A stretch of 64,000 nt of DNA, from assembly GCF_040869045.1 (NCBI RefSeq), contig NW_027136910.1, positions 744,001 through 808,000 of the forward strand, written 5' to 3'. This DNA comes from Eurosta solidaginis. Taxonomy: Eukaryota > Arthropoda > Insecta > Diptera > Tephritidae. Made by a program: the position numbers and the translations under genes. Shown in pieces: positions 34,062 through 46,872 of the stretch (position 1 is its first letter; the number at the start of each line of letters is the position of its first letter). Under the pieces are notes generated by a model. The model saw only the letters and a list, made by a program, of their open reading frames with translations. It ran no database searches and was not told the origin of the DNA.

Positions 34062-36492
34062 AAATTGTAAAGGAAGTAATTACATTTCAGTACCTCAAAG
34101 AAAACTACCAAGGTAATTTTTTTGTATTTGAAAAAAAAACCATAAAGACATGCACAGTTTACATTTTTGTAAATTTTCTCAGCCACAAAAAAAATTGCAT
34201 TTACCAATTAAACACCTACAGTTTCACATGTTCTACAAAGCACAAACATATCTGAATCAGACATGTTAAATAGTGATTACTAACTAATGGTTAGCCGTTC
34301 CATTAATTGTTTTCTTTAAACGGCATTTATTTGATTACTTTTCAATTGATAAAAAAAAGGAAAAAATCATAATTTTTTACATTATTGAAAAAAATCAAAA
34401 GTAATTAAAAATTAAAAAAAAATCAAAAATAATCTAAATTAATTGATTATTTTTGATTTTTTCGGATTTTTTTTAAATGTTTTTTATTATTTTTGAATAT
34501 TTTTCCGCTTTGTTGAAAGAAAAATTCTCGTTTGTTGCATGTACGGGTTAATTTCTACATACAAGTACATTTTAGGATGCAATAGTAAATCCTAAGCGCT
34601 TATCGAGGCGAATATATACATGCAACATATAGGGGGAATGGTATATGAGCGTTGATTCAAACATATTCCATGGTAAGTATACACACATGTGCACATTTTA
34701 CTACACTCATTATATAAAAGAATGTGGAATCGAAAACGGTGGTTTTCTAATTGCCCAGACAATATGTAAAAAAATGTTTGATTCATTGGTTGGCGTCCAA
34801 AAGCTTTAATTTAGCAACGATCCTTTATGGTTTCATCCTTAAGTCTAGCCAATTTTGGTATATCCAAAATAAATATAACCACAATTTTGGATTAAGTTAT
34901 GGCTATGCACTGATTGTTTCGTAATCAAAGTTTATTATATTGTTCGCTTTATTTTAGTAATATTGGTTTCATATCATCGCCACTATGTGGATCCCATTTA
35001 GAGAGCTTTGTCATAAATAAGCATTTTTTTCGTTAATATCTTTTGAACGACTCAAAAGTTTTGTTGTTAATTTTCACTTGTGAAAAAATTTAAGAAAAAC
35101 AAAAATTGTTTGGAAAATATTTTAAGTTGGGGTAGTTTTTAAAATCAAGGATTACAGATGTTGTTTGAAGATTTTCAAGTTCAGATTTTAGAATATCACA
35201 TATGCCTTTGCTTTGTACAACATGTAAAAATGTATGTATTCAATCCGAAAAAGTAAACTTTTTTTGTGAATCTGTGCATGTGGTCTCATTATTTATTTAT
35301 TTTTTTCAATACGAAAAAAATATGTCAAATAAAAGTACAGTGGAGGCAGTGCAGGTTAAAATACGACATTCAGTAAATCTTAACTGTTAAAGCTCTAAGT
35401 GGAGATATGCTCTAATACTATAATTTATTAAATATTTTTAAGAATTATTTTTATTATCGTTGAGAGCGAATGTTTATTAATTATTTATAATAAAAATATA
35501 TTTAATTAATGTTGTGTACAAACATCTATAAAGAATTTTATTTTTATTTTTTTGAGTAAATAGTGCACAATAAAGAAAGACTAATTTTCAAAAATTTAAC
35601 ACGATATCTACTTATTTATAATTCTTAAAGGCAATTTGTTTCTATAAAGAAAAACAATACAATTTAACAAAATAAAATTTCCAGTTTATATGCGATCTTC
35701 TCAAAGGCAAAATACACCAATACCAAAACCATACATTTTTTGATAACAGTTTCTTAACTAACAAAAAGTTAATAAAGTAATTTCAAATAAACTTAAGTTT
35801 AAATTAATTTTAATAATATTTCGAGTATTTAAATGCAAGATATTATGTGCTTGTAAATATTTAAAATATGAAGAGCTCCAAATTGTTCAGGAAATTATTC
35901 AACAAACATATATTGGTGCGCACATATATTTACATACATCAAATTCATATACATACATTAAATTCATAATTACAATAGTAGCCAAGAAAAATTTTGCGTG
36001 ATGCTTAGGACAAGCTTACCATTGAATTTACTAAATATATCTAGTTCTTTTCAATACAGACTGACATATATGTATCCACATGCATTCTCACAATATTTCG
36101 ATCTTTTCACATTAATATTTCGACTTAACAAGGAATTATAAAATACCTGTTTAGTTCTATATATTTGAGTTAATCAAAAGCTTAACATTTTTAGCTCCAT
36201 ATATCAGCCGAATATTTTTTACATCACTATGAAATTAAAAAGCAAAAGATTATATATTACACAATTTTGTGTGCTAAGGTTCACTTTAACATACACGCAT
36301 ATATAGAAGTGGCCATTCTTTTACCCAACACGTTCCAAATTAAATCCCTACACCCTTATTTATGCGACCAGTTGGAGTTTTGTATTGCACTAAAACAGCA
36401 GGTACATGTAGGTGATTCGGATAAAACTGAAACAAAAAAATAATGATTTAGACGTACATATTTTAACAACCAATAGATATTTAAAAAAAATT
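34062..36492. other. AT-rich space between convergent Harbinger genes
   Basis: No coding sequence is supported. A strong AT hairpin at 34413-34466 (AATCAAAAATAATC mirrored across about 10 bases) lies about 350 bases after the Myb gene stop and could mark transcript ends. Several ATACATA-type simple repeats lie near 35930-36120. Confidence 0.5.
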
Positions 36493-36879
36493 CTACCTCT
36501 GAGGAAGATATCGAGTAATAGTGTGAAGATGAGGCAATAACTCACACACATGATCTAGTGTCCTCCAAAATATGAACAGTATTTCTGCAAACGTCATGAG
36601 TCCACCTTTGATATTTTTCTTTGCCTTAAGGTGTGATGGAAAACATACTACGTAAAAATTCCTTATCAGCCTCATCTTCCTCACCACCACCTTCGATGCC
36701 AAAGAAGTCGCAGACGGCAGGTCAAAAGCGACCCTTCCGTGTGATAAAATCATCTTCAATATTGGCATCGTCATCACCAAGACGCTAAGTTCGAAAACTC
36801 TTGAAGCTCCCAGCTCCTCCATCCGCTGATCTACATATGTGGCCATTTTATCATACAGTTGGACGAAAATAATAATCAA
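36493..36879 (-). other. 128-codon open frame, function unknown
   Basis: The frame includes MATYVDQRMEELGASRVFEL near its start and a Leu-rich end (LLPHLHTITRYLPQR). Another frame of the same strand reads GDDDANIEDDF and GIEGGGEEDEADKEFL, which looks at least as protein-like, so this may be a frameshifted remnant. It lies about 225 bases downstream of the transposase stop. I do not recognise it. Confidence 0.3.
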
Positions 36880-37104
36880 ATATGACTAAGATTATGAAAA
36901 ACTGAAAATAATTTTTCTATCAATTTTTGAAACCATTTTTGAATAAAATTTTTTTACTTTGCTTAGTGCGAAAATTTTGAACAATTATAAAGTACAAGGA
37001 ATGTAATGGCGGATTTACACAGAACGCTCTGCCACTTCGCCAGACATACCACTTTAATGTACATGGTACATAAACTTTATGGAATATAAAGCGGGGCAAA
37101 AAGT

Positions 37105-38254
37105 TTATATTAAGCTTTCTGCGAGCCTCTGCCTGATGCTTCGGGCTTCAGATGAATCAATGCCATCGAACTCCTCCTCATATATAACGTCTTCTTCGAC
37201 TTCCGTCCACTCATCGTTATAAAAAATACACATATTGTGCATAGCGCAACATACATTTATAATTTGTGTGGTCTTTTGTGGGGTATAATGCAGCCCTCTT
37301 TCGCCAATTATGCACCTAAACCGATTTTTCACTACGCCAAAACACCTTTCAATTATATTCCGGCCCTTTATTAATTTTGTGTTAAAACCTGTTTCTACAA
37401 AATTATCAGGGCTACGGAAGGGCGTCATTAAATAAGGAAGTAGCTGGTAGCCGGAGTCTCCTATTGTTAATGAAGGTAACAGTTTAAAACATAAAAACAG
37501 TATGCAGGACTTTTGTTCAGTATTACCTAAAAGCCAAGTGTTTCTTTTTCCAGCGTTGAACTCTGTCCTGAACAGCTCTTCCGCACTGCTTGCCGCCCAA
37601 ACAAATGCGTCGTGGTTTGATCCTGGGTATTTAGCGTTGACGTACCGTATCCTCATATCATGATCACATATCTTAAATTTTTATGTAAATGTTACTTAAT
37701 ACTGTCGAAATCAATGTTTCCACATCAACCAAGAAACTTACTATCATTGCGTTTATACTATAATAGCCTTTCCTATTATAGTACAAATGTCGGACTTCTT
37801 CCTTTGGGCATTTAATTCGCACGTGAGTGCCATCGACGCACCCAACTACACCCGGTATTCCACATTTGATATAGAAGGCTTCTTTTGCGTCATTTTCTTC
37901 TTGCGCTGTCATCCTCAGTTTTATCCACTTAGGACAAAAATGAGCCTCGAAAATGTCCAAGCATTCAGCTATGACATTGCTTATCATTGCTTGAGACATA
38001 CTGCTGACCAACTGGTTCCCTAAAGTTTCTTGGTAGCTCCCTGTCGCCAAAAAACTCAAAAAAGTAGCCACCTTGTGTATTGGCGATATTTTAGTGGATC
38101 TATGTCCACTAGACATATATATTGATATCTCATCTAAAATGATCCGGAAAACGCGCTTTGACACCCGAAACAATTTTTTAAACCTTGGATTAAAAATTAT
38201 ATTAATTAATTTATCAATCAGGTGAAGTTTTTTTTGGCTATTTTTTCGAAACAA
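37105..38254 (-). CDS. PIF/Harbinger transposase (HARBI1-like)
   Basis: Three exons joined at GT/AG sites: 38254-37742, 37671-37527 and 37460-37105, giving about 337 residues, normal for the family. The 66-bp second intron keeps the frame open, so it is easy to miss; removing it restores WLLGDSGYQL. The catalytic triad is visible: D141 (GCVDGTHVRI), D221 (LLGDSGY) and E257 (IIERCFGVVKNRF). An N-terminal helix-rich segment (KVATFLSFLATGSYQETLGN) fits the DNA-binding part. No stop or frameshift is seen. It cuts and inserts element DNA with TWA duplications, helped by the Myb-like partner encoded in convergent orientation at 32157-34061. It looks intact, although the partner is broken. Confidence 0.88.
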
Positions 38255-38570
38255 AGTAGAAAGTGCTGTGCAGCACTTAACAAGATTATTATTGCAATTT
38301 TAAACAACCGGAAAGCATTTTTAGCTTTTTAGAATCGTCGTTTTATGGCAGAAGTAGAGCAATCTTCGACCTATTTCAACATCGGCTTTTATCCCTTGTA
38401 TCACTTACTTTCTATCAGGTATTTGAAATAAATTCGTGTTTTCTCTCACTATTCGCTTTCTAGTGCGCATGTAACACACGTTGCTTTCCTCTGCACTACT
38501 GCTGCTCTCGGATAAAAATCCCCCGATTGAGAACATTACTTTTTATTTAAATATCGTTTATATTGCTCCT
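38255..38570. other. Upstream region of the Harbinger transposase
   Basis: No coding sequence is supported. It should contain the transposase promoter on the minus strand; no unambiguous TATA or initiator stands out. A CTATATATATAGAAATCAAATT element start follows at about 38578. Confidence 0.4.
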
Positions 38571-38577
38571 CTTAAAT

Positions 38578-39256
38578 CTATATATATAGAAATCAAATTC
38601 TGTGTGTCTGTGTGTTACCTATGGAAACGTATTTCCCACAAATAAATAAAATAATATAATAACATATATAATATAATTCGATTAACACAGTTACAGATGA
38701 AGATCAAATTGTTAAAATGTTGTAAAATGTTTTAAACGAAAATTTCACCAAATATGCGTACAAAATGCAATTCAATTTACAGACAATACACTAAATTATC
38801 AACAAAAAAAACAGAAAAAATGACATCAGTATTAATAATCCGAAGGCGGAAAATAAAAATTTTAACGCGTTCAAAAGATATTAACGAAAAACCGAAAATT
38901 AACCCGCGGGTCCCTCCGAAACCGGGGTGGGATCCATTGTATTTTTGCGCAGAACACCACTCAGCATTGGCGGCCTTCGGCTGCGCTTATAAGAAATTAC
39001 CCTGGGTGGGCCCAACACCGGTTTGGAGACCAAAACTGTATCCGCACAAAACACTTATGTTCACATTTTTTTTTGTGGGTACCACAATATGACAACAACC
39101 ACATGGAAACCGCCAACTTCAATTGCAAATATCTCCGGACAGAGATACAATTTTTCTTTTCCGCCGAATTATTGTTGTCGAGATCAATACGCGTCTTTTG
39201 ACACCTCTCTCGATATTTTTGGTAGCGTATTAGCAGTCGACCCCTCAACTAGGCTG
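38578..39256. mobile_element. Y-like element (Y2), partial
   Basis: From about 38880, CCGAAACCGGGGTGGGATCC, GCAGAACACC, ACCGGTTTGGA and the end TTAGCAGTCGACCCCT match the reverse complement or the right end of Y1. The left 300 bases are AT-rich with TCTGTGTGTCTGTGTG and have no match in Y1. It adjoins the BEL-type LTR. Confidence 0.55.
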
Positions 39257-39257
39257 T

Positions 39258-39867
39258 TTTGCGGGGCAGTGGACCCGGGGAAGTCGGGCGTGTGCGTTGC
39301 AAATAAAAGAAATAAAACACCGAATTAGTATCAAAACAATAACAATTTTATTCACTATATTAAAAGGGCTTTGTTTATTGCAAGGGGTTTAACAAATTCA
39401 AATTAATTCAAATCCACAGGGCATGTGCACATTTAAATTTAGGCAAGTGATTAATTGGAAATCTAGATTCAATAACAATCGCAAATATTAAATTGTAAAA
39501 ATATAGAACCCCACAAAGCGGAGAATTAATTACAGCACACTTTACTATGCACTTGGCAAATTCACATGTAGGAAAATTAGTTATCTCAAATATTATTTAT
39601 AATGAGAATCGCAACTGAGACAAAAAATGAAAAATGGTTGGTTTGGATAACTCACCTTGGGCTAGCTGCTGGCTCTTTGACGTTCCAAAATAGAAAGAAA
39701 GACCAAGACCGCGAACAAGTCCGCGGCACCCGCCGATAGCCAACTTTCGTTGAGTTTTTCCCCTTCGAAGTTAGCTTTCGGCTGGTGTTAGCCGTTACCG
39801 GTAATAATAATAAAAACTAATGTGCGTGTTAGGGTGGTCCGAAATATTTAGGCTGGTGGCCTAAACA
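39258..39867 (-). mobile_element. 3' LTR of a BEL/Pao remnant
   Basis: On the minus strand a purine run and GGGGGCCGGCA are followed directly by TGTTTAGGCCACCAGCC at 39867, the expected polypurine tract and LTR start. The proposed LTR runs to about 39258 and contains GAATAAAATTG, a possible polyadenylation signal. A matching 5' LTR was not found, so the end is uncertain. Confidence 0.5.
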
Positions 39868-40128
39868 TGCCGGCCCCCTTGCGGCGAGCAATTTGAAATT
39901 GGGTGAGTGCGCCAGCAACCTTCCCAAGGCGGGATAAACTTAACTAAAATTAAAAAATATGGTATGTATGTATAGGCGGATCGTCAGTACGCTCTCCGGC
40001 GGACATCCATGCTTGCAGTAATGCAGCCTCGCTGAACTGTGGATGAAAAGAGAAAAAACGTTAGTGGTCATGTACGTGGGGTTGCTTGGTTTTAGTGCAC
40101 TTTACTTATTGAATGGACAGATGCCTGA

Positions 40129-41316
40129 TTATTGCTGGTGGGCTCCCGACACTACCAACCCGAATATGGTGGCTTGAGTCAGCAGCCCGCCGACGTTCGA
40201 CGGTGGTGTGCCGCTAACCATTAGGCTGGCGTAGACGTCGACACTTAGTGTGAGCCGGACAGGTGTAGACCGGTGGAAAGCTGGATCCGCCAACTTCATG
40301 AATTGGAATGGCGTGGCTACCGATGGATCCAGCGTTGCTGTCGGACTAAGCCGTGAATATCGCGCCACCACTGTGGCCTGGGTTGTCACGGCTCCCGTTA
40401 CCCCGTATTTCCCTCGCAGAACAAGCGTGCACTTCACATGATAGGACGTGCCGGTACGCTCTAACCCGAGGTCCTTTGCGAGATTCGCATCTATGATTGA
40501 ATTCGGAGCGCACGGATCGATAAGGGCGCGTACTGCGTGGAGCTTCCCTCCTGCTGCTATCCGAACGACCGCCGTTGGAGCTATGGCTACGAATGCACGT
40601 GTGATGGTCGTTGCTAGAGGCGTCTCCCGGAGGCGTCCTGTTCTGAAGCCGGTGGGCGTTGTTGGTTGGCGCGCGAGCGTGGTTACTTGGTTACGCGCAT
40701 TATACGGGGCCGCCCTACCAATTGAGCGTCGTGACGAGCGGGACGGACGCGGTTCCGCGTCACCACGGCGCCCCCCGGTAGAGCGGTGCGATGGGGGGAA
40801 AGGACGTGTCTCCCCGCCATCCCCGCGTTGTACGTTTGTAGGCTTCTCGTGTCGTAGGAGCGGTCGGAAACGTTGTGGTCCTGAACCGCCTTGTGGTGTC
40901 GTGGCTAGTGTCGCAGTAGGATCTTCCCGTCGTTCGATCTCTTTCTCGGCGACGTCCGCTTCCCACCACAGGGTTTGTTCCGTGACGTGGATGGATAGGG
41001 CTCCGTCGGAGCTCTCTTCGCCATCACTCTCGTGGGACGGAGGTGGAACGTCGTCGAGGTGTGTTGACGTGTGGTGCTGCTCGTTGCACCGATGACAGCG
41101 ATCTTCGCTGGGACATGTCTTACGTTGGTGGAATGGCGATAGGCAATTTGTGCAATATCTGAAATCTATGATCGTCTTTAGTCGATCCAGGTTCGTCATG
41201 CCCCGGTAAATCGGGCAGAGCCTTATGCTGTGTGGCTTTTGACATAGCCGGCAGGGGACGCTGAATGTGGTGCCGCGTGCCTCCGTCTTTGCGCGTTTGT
41301 GGGACAATCCGGTCAT
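40129..41316 (-). pseudogene. BEL-type gag C-terminus and protease-like domain
   Basis: The 395-codon frame is uninterrupted. It starts near two zinc-knuckle-like clusters (CRLCQKPHSIRLCPIYRG, YCTNCLSPFHQRKTC and CHRCNEQHHTSTHLDD) typical of BEL/Pao gag. An Arg/Pro-rich linker follows, then a retropepsin-like part (VRALIDPCAPNSIIDANLA) that ends GGLLTQATIFGLVVSGA, the usual BEL protease end. The active-site D[ST]G is replaced by DPC, so proteolysis is unlikely. RT, RNase H and integrase are absent between the stop and the 3' LTR about 260 bases on. The region is clearly more G+C-rich than its surroundings. It could be a domesticated gag, but a deletion remnant is simpler. Confidence 0.75.
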
Positions 41317-42796
41317 TCTGGAATATCAAATTGTTAGTAGAACATTCGTAGATGTCCTTAGGTTGGGTGGCTTATGAGCGGAGACAAGGAGCTCAATTGG
41401 CTGAGCTTGTGGTTGGCGTACTCGGGATAAAGGGTTGTGTGGAACGAATAATCTTATGAAGTTATTATGTCGATGTAATGATGTGTTTGTAGTGGTTGAA
41501 ACCACTGTTATATTTCATATAATTTGATCGAGATACGCCTAAAGGTATCTTTAGTGTTGGTAAATATTGTCATCATAACGAAATTCTGATGTTGAAAGCA
41601 GTCACCAATGGTGAGGGAAAAAAATAAGTAAAAATTAACAAATTGTTGAATATAGACTGAAGGCAAACTATATTCTTGTATATTCTTTAGTGTTTGCCTA
41701 ATACACGCAATATGCGGTAATACACGCCACATTTGTGTCGCAGATGGTATCACGAGTTACCCGTGTATTTTCACGGCTCCTTGTAATTGCCCTACAAAAA
41801 TTTGGTCACAAAACTTACCCACGCCGATACAAATGTGGCTATGAGTATGACCTATGAATGCCTGTAAAATGACTAGTCAAATGACGTCGTGCAGATAAAA
41901 TGTGCGACAGATGTAAAGAGGCCTTTACTCGCTGTCTGGGAACATTATTTGTGTTGATTTGGGCCATGTTGTGTGAGAATCACAAATTGTGGTGTGTTTG
42001 TTGATTTCAACACAACTCCGCGGGAATAGCCTACACTAACGAGTGTGGTAATTTGTAGAGCTGTCAGTTGTTCATTCTTCCAATCGTTGGAAGGAGACAG
42101 CTGTGCGGTGCTGCCCATTGCAGTGTAATGATACATAATGGTCATGTCGTGATGATATTTAGAGACAGCTCGCGACTGAGCCCTGACGCGACATTAAATG
42201 TATAGGCTTTTCTAAAAGCTTAATTTCTTCCTTGTTTGTAGTATCGAAAGCATATAGGACACTCCTTTATTCTTGCTTGGATTTCAAGCTAAAAGGACTG
42301 ACGAAACTTTATCGGAACTTCAATACGCGAAGACAATTTCAAGCATGAAAGCGAGACCACTATTGAGTGTGGCATGTTTTGTTTATGTGTCACATTTTAA
42401 TTTTACACAGATAAACCGCGACAATTATTTCGGTCTCGAGTGGTTCACCTTGTGTCTGTATGCCCAAATTTTCAAACTAAAAACTTTTCTCAAAACAAGG
42501 AAGGAAGAAAAAAAGACGGCCGAATGTCAGAAAAAACTATCGAAATACAACCTGGCGCATGTGTTTTCAGTGAGACCAGGCGGTATCTTCAGGGTTTTCG
42601 TTAGTTGAATTTTTTGTTCGGTTATTAACACTCGAATTTGTTGGATCCCGCGGATCCGAGTTGTAATACTCTTTGGATCGCGCGCAATGTGCTTACTGCG
42701 TAAGAACCGAAAAAAGCAAATGTCATCGGGTGGCAACCTGATTTCGTTCATTCAAAATGACATTCATTCATGGAAATGAGTATAGATACATTTTGA
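41317..42796. other. No gene recognised
   Basis: Short frames only (up to 111 codons on plus at 42273-42608) with no domain. The BEL remnant's missing 5' portion should be here, but no LTR match to 39258-39867 is visible. Confidence 0.45.
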
Positions 42797-43153
42797 ATGA
42801 ATTTTTACTATGAAGAAAAACTTGTAATGGGTAAGTATAAGTATGCTAGTATCGTTCCCTTTTTTTATAATTTTACAAAGTTACTAAATTTTTATTCTTT
42901 TATTTCATTTCAGGTACTCTTTTGGCCGCCGAAACTGGTTCTGGTAAAACAGGAGCTTTCTGTTTACCCATTGTGCAAATAGTTTGGGAAACGTTACGCG
43001 ATTTAGAGGGGGGAAAGGTTAGCAAAACTGCTGCTTCTGGTGGCGCTATTGCACCATGGAAAATTATGAAGAGCAGAACATGCATTAACCTGTTAAATAT
43101 GAACAAATACTATCGCACTGGTTTCATGCGTCATTTAAGTGATGATAGGAATA
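42797..43153 (+). pseudogene. Ddx1: Ddx1 fragment, motif I region
   Basis: The exon from 42914 reads [20 protein letters not shown], then [14 protein letters not shown] and [11 protein letters not shown], matching DEAD-box helicase DDX1 from Walker A into the start of its inserted SPRY domain. It is preceded by an intron (42832-42913, GTAAGT..TTTCAG) and a short upstream exon piece ending KLVMG. After PWKIMKSRT the sequence no longer follows DDX1; the next DDX1 segment is at about 48155. DDX1 is an RNA helicase of RNA processing and tRNA ligase complexes. Retention of an intron argues against a processed copy. The SPRY domain and motif Ia are missing. Confidence 0.85.
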
Positions 43154-43154
43154 A

Positions 43155-46100
43155 CAAGTAAGGAAGGCTAAGTTCGGGTGTAACCGAACATAACATACTC
43201 AGTTGAGAGCTATGGAGACAAAATAAGGAAAATCAATCTGGGGTAACCCTGGAATGTGGTTGTATAACATGTGTATCAAATGAAAGGTATTAAAGAGTAT
43301 TTTAAGAGAGAGTAGGCCATAGTTCTATGGATGAACGCCATTTAGGGATATCTCCATAAAGGTGGACCAGGGCTGACTCTAGAATTTGTTTGTACGATAT
43401 GGGTATCAAATGAAAGGTGGTAAGGAGTATTTTAAAAGGGAGTAATCCTTAGTTCTATAGGTGGATGCCTTTTCGAGATATCGCCATAAAGGTGGACCAA
43501 GGGTGACTCTAGAATGTTTGTACGATATGGGTATCAAACGAAAGGTGTTACTGAGCATTTTAAGAGGGAGTGGGCATTAGGTCTATAGGTGGACGCCTTT
43601 TCGAGATATCGCCATTAGGGTGGGCCAGGGTGACTCTAGAATGTGTTTGTACGATATGGGTATCAAATGAAAGGTGGTAATGAGTATTTTAAAAGGGAGT
43701 AATCCTTAGTTCTATAGGTGGACGCCTTTTCGAGATATCGCCATAAAGGTGGACCAAGGGTGACTCTAGAATGTTTGTACGGTATGGGTATCAAACGAAA
43801 GATGTTACTGAGCATTTTAAGAGGGAGTGGGAATTAGGTCTATAGGTGGACGCCTTTTCGAGATATCGCCATTAGGGTGGGCCAGGGGTGACTCTAGAAT
43901 GTGTTTGTACGATATGGGTATCAAATGAAAGGTGGTAAGGAGTATTTTAAAAGGGAGTAATCCTTAGTTCTATAGGTGGACGCCTTTTCGAGATATCGCC
44001 ATAAAGGTGGGCCAAGGGTGACTCTAGAATGTTTTGACGATATGGGTATCAAACGAAAGGTGTTACTGAGCATTTTAAGAGGGAGTGGGCATTAGGTCTA
44101 TAGGTGGACGCCTTTTCGAGATATCGCCATTAGGGTGGGCCAGGGTGACTCTAGAATGTGTTTGTACGATATGGGTATCAAATGAAAGGTGGTAATGAGT
44201 ATTTTAAAAGGGAGTAATCCTTAGTTCTATAGGTGGACGCCTTTTCGAGATATCGCCATAAAGGTGGACCAAGGGTGACTCTAGAATGTTTGTACGGTAT
44301 GGGTATCAAACGAAAGGTGTTACTGAGCATTTTAAGAGGGAGTGGGCATTAGGTCTATAGGTGGACACCTTTTCGAGATATCGCCATTAGGGTGGACCAG
44401 GGTGACTCTAGAATGTGTTTGTACGATATGGGTATCAAATGAAAGGTGGTAATGAGTATTTTAAAAGGGAGTAATCCTTAGTTCTATAGGTGGACGCCTT
44501 TTCGAGATATAGCCATTAGGGTGGGCCAGGTGTGACTCTAGAATGTTTGTACGATATGGGTATCAAACGAAAGGTGTTACTGAGCATTTTAAGAGGGAGT
44601 GGGCATTAGGTCTATAGGTGGACGCCTTTTCGAGATATCGCCATTAGGGTGGGACAGGGGTGACTCTAGAATGTTTGTACGATATGGGTATCAAACGAAA
44701 GGTGTTACTGAGCATTTTAAGAGGGAGTGGACATTAGGTCTATAGGTGGACGCCTTTTCGAGATATCGCCATTAGGGTGGGCCAGGGGTGACTCTAGAAT
44801 GTTTGTACGATATGGGTATCAACCGAAAGGTGTTACTGAGCATTTTAAGAGGGAGTGGACATTAGGTCTATAGGTGGACGCCTTTTCGAGATATCGCCAT
44901 TAGGGTGGGCCAGGGTGACTCTAGAATGTGTTTGTACGATATGGGTATCAAATGAAAGGTGGTAATGAGTTTTTTAAAAGGGAGTAATCCTTAGTTCTAT
45001 AGGTGGACGCCTTTTCGAAATATCGCCATTAGGGTGGGCCAGGTGTGACTCTAGAATGTTTGTACGATATGGGTATCAAACGAAAGGTGTTACTGAGCAT
45101 TTTAAGAGGGAGTGGGCATTAGGTCTATAGGTGGACGCCTTTTCGAGATATCGCCATTAGGGTGGGCCAGGGGTGACTCTAGAATGTTTGTACGATATGG
45201 GTATCAAACGAAAGGTGTTACTGAGCATTTTAAGAGGGAGCGGACACTAGGTCTATAGGTGGACGCCTTTTCGAGATATCGCCATTAGGGTGGGCCAGGG
45301 GTGACTCTAGAATGTTTGTACGATATGGGTATCAAACTAAAGGTGTTACTGAGCATTTTAAGAGGGAGTGGGCATTAGGTTTATAGGTGGACGCCTTTTC
45401 GAGATATCGCCATTAGGGTGGGACAGCGGTGACTCTGGTATGTGTTTGTACGATATGGATATCAAATTAAAGGTATTAATGAGGGTTTTAAAAGCGAGTG
45501 GCCATTAGATGTATATGTGAAGGCGTTCTCGCGATATCGACCAAAATGTGGACCAGGTGATCCAGAAAATCATCTGTCGGGTACTGCTAATTTATTTATA
45601 TATGCAATACCACTAACAGTATTCCTGCCAAGATTCCAAGGGCTTTTGATTTCGCCTTGTAGAACTTTTTCATTTTCTTCTACTTAATATGGTAGGTGTC
45701 ACACCCATTTTACAAAGTTTTTTCCAAAGTTATATTTTGCGTCAATAAACCAATCCAGTTACCATGTTTCATCCCTTTTTTCGTATTTGGTATAGAATTA
45801 TGGCATTTTTTTCATTTTTCGTAATTTTCGATATCGATAAAGTGGGCGTGGTTATGGTCAGATTTCGCCCATTTTTTATACCAAGAAAAAGTGAGTTCAC
45901 GTAAGTACGTGGGCTAAGTTTAGTAAAAATATATCGGATTTTGCTCAAGTTATTGTGTTAACGGCCGAGCGGAAGGACAGACGGTGGACTGTGTATAAAA
46001 ACTGGGCGTGGCTTCCACCGATTTCGCCCATTTTCACAGAGAACAATTACCGTCTTAGAATCTATGCTCCTACCAAATTTGAGAAGGATTGGTAAATTTT

Positions 46101-46866
46101 TGTTCGACTTATGGCAATAAAAGTATTCTAGACAAACTAAATGAAAATGGGCGGAGCCACGCCCATTTTGAAATTTTCTTTTATTTTTGTATTTTGTTGC
46201 ATCATATCATTACTGGAGTTGAATTTTGACTTAATTTACTTATATACAGTAAAGATATTAAATTTTTTGTTAAAATTTGAATTAAAAAAATTTTTTTTTT
46301 TTAAATTGGCCGTGTTCTTCATCCAATTTTGCTAATTTTTATTTAGCACATATAGAGTAATAGTAGTAATGTTCCTGCCAAATTTCATCATGATATCTTC
46401 AACGACTGCCAAATTACAGCTTGCAAAACTTTTAAATTACCTTCTTGTAAAAGTGGGCGGTGCCACGCCCATAGTCCAAAATCTTACTAATTTTCTATTC
46501 TGCGTCATAACGTCAACACATCTACCAAGTTTCGTCGCTTTATCTGTCTTTTGTAATGAATTATCGCACTTTTTCGGTTTTTCGAAATTTTCGATATCGA
46601 AAAAGTGGGCGTGGTTATAGTCCGATATCGTTCATTTTAAATAGCGATCTGAGATGAGTGCTCAGGAACCTACATACCAAATTTCATCAAGATACCTCAA
46701 AATTTACTCAAGTTATCGTGTTAACGGACGGACGGACGGACGGACATGGCTCAATCAAATTTTTTTTCGATCCTGATTATTTTGATATATGGAAGTCTAT
46801 ATCTATCTCGATTCCTTTATATATGTACAACCAACCGTTATACAATCAAACTTAATATACTCTGAA
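43155..46866 (-). mobile_element. GTCY-microsatellite element with expanded minisatellite
   Basis: It is reversed relative to the copies at 15.5 and 26.2 kb. It opens with AACAAGTAAGGAAGGCTAAG and the TTCGGGTGTAACCGAA hairpin, then has the minisatellite (43255-45500), the CCGAGCGGAAGGACAGACGG block, ACGGACGGACGGACGGACAT near 46727 and the tail to about 46866. It is 3.7 kb, the longest copy here, with near-complete structure. It sits exactly between the Ddx1 and Foxred1 fragments. Confidence 0.8.
43255..45500. repeat. About 17-copy, ~129-bp minisatellite with dimer order
   Basis: TGACTCTAGA recurs at 43631, 43761, 43889, 44019 and 44146, spacings of 127-130 bp. Two unit types alternate up to about 44500: type A (AAATGAAAGGTGG, AAAAGGGAGTAATCC) and type B (AAACGAAAGGTGTTACTGAG, AAGAGGGAGTGGGC). 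Further right, type B dominates. Each unit contains TTTTCGAGATATCGCCAT. Confidence 0.9.
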
Positions 46867-46872
46867 AGCTCG

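Noticed and set aside
36493..36879. Third Harbinger gene
   Set aside because: No conserved domain, and two frames compete. Kept only as an unassigned open frame.
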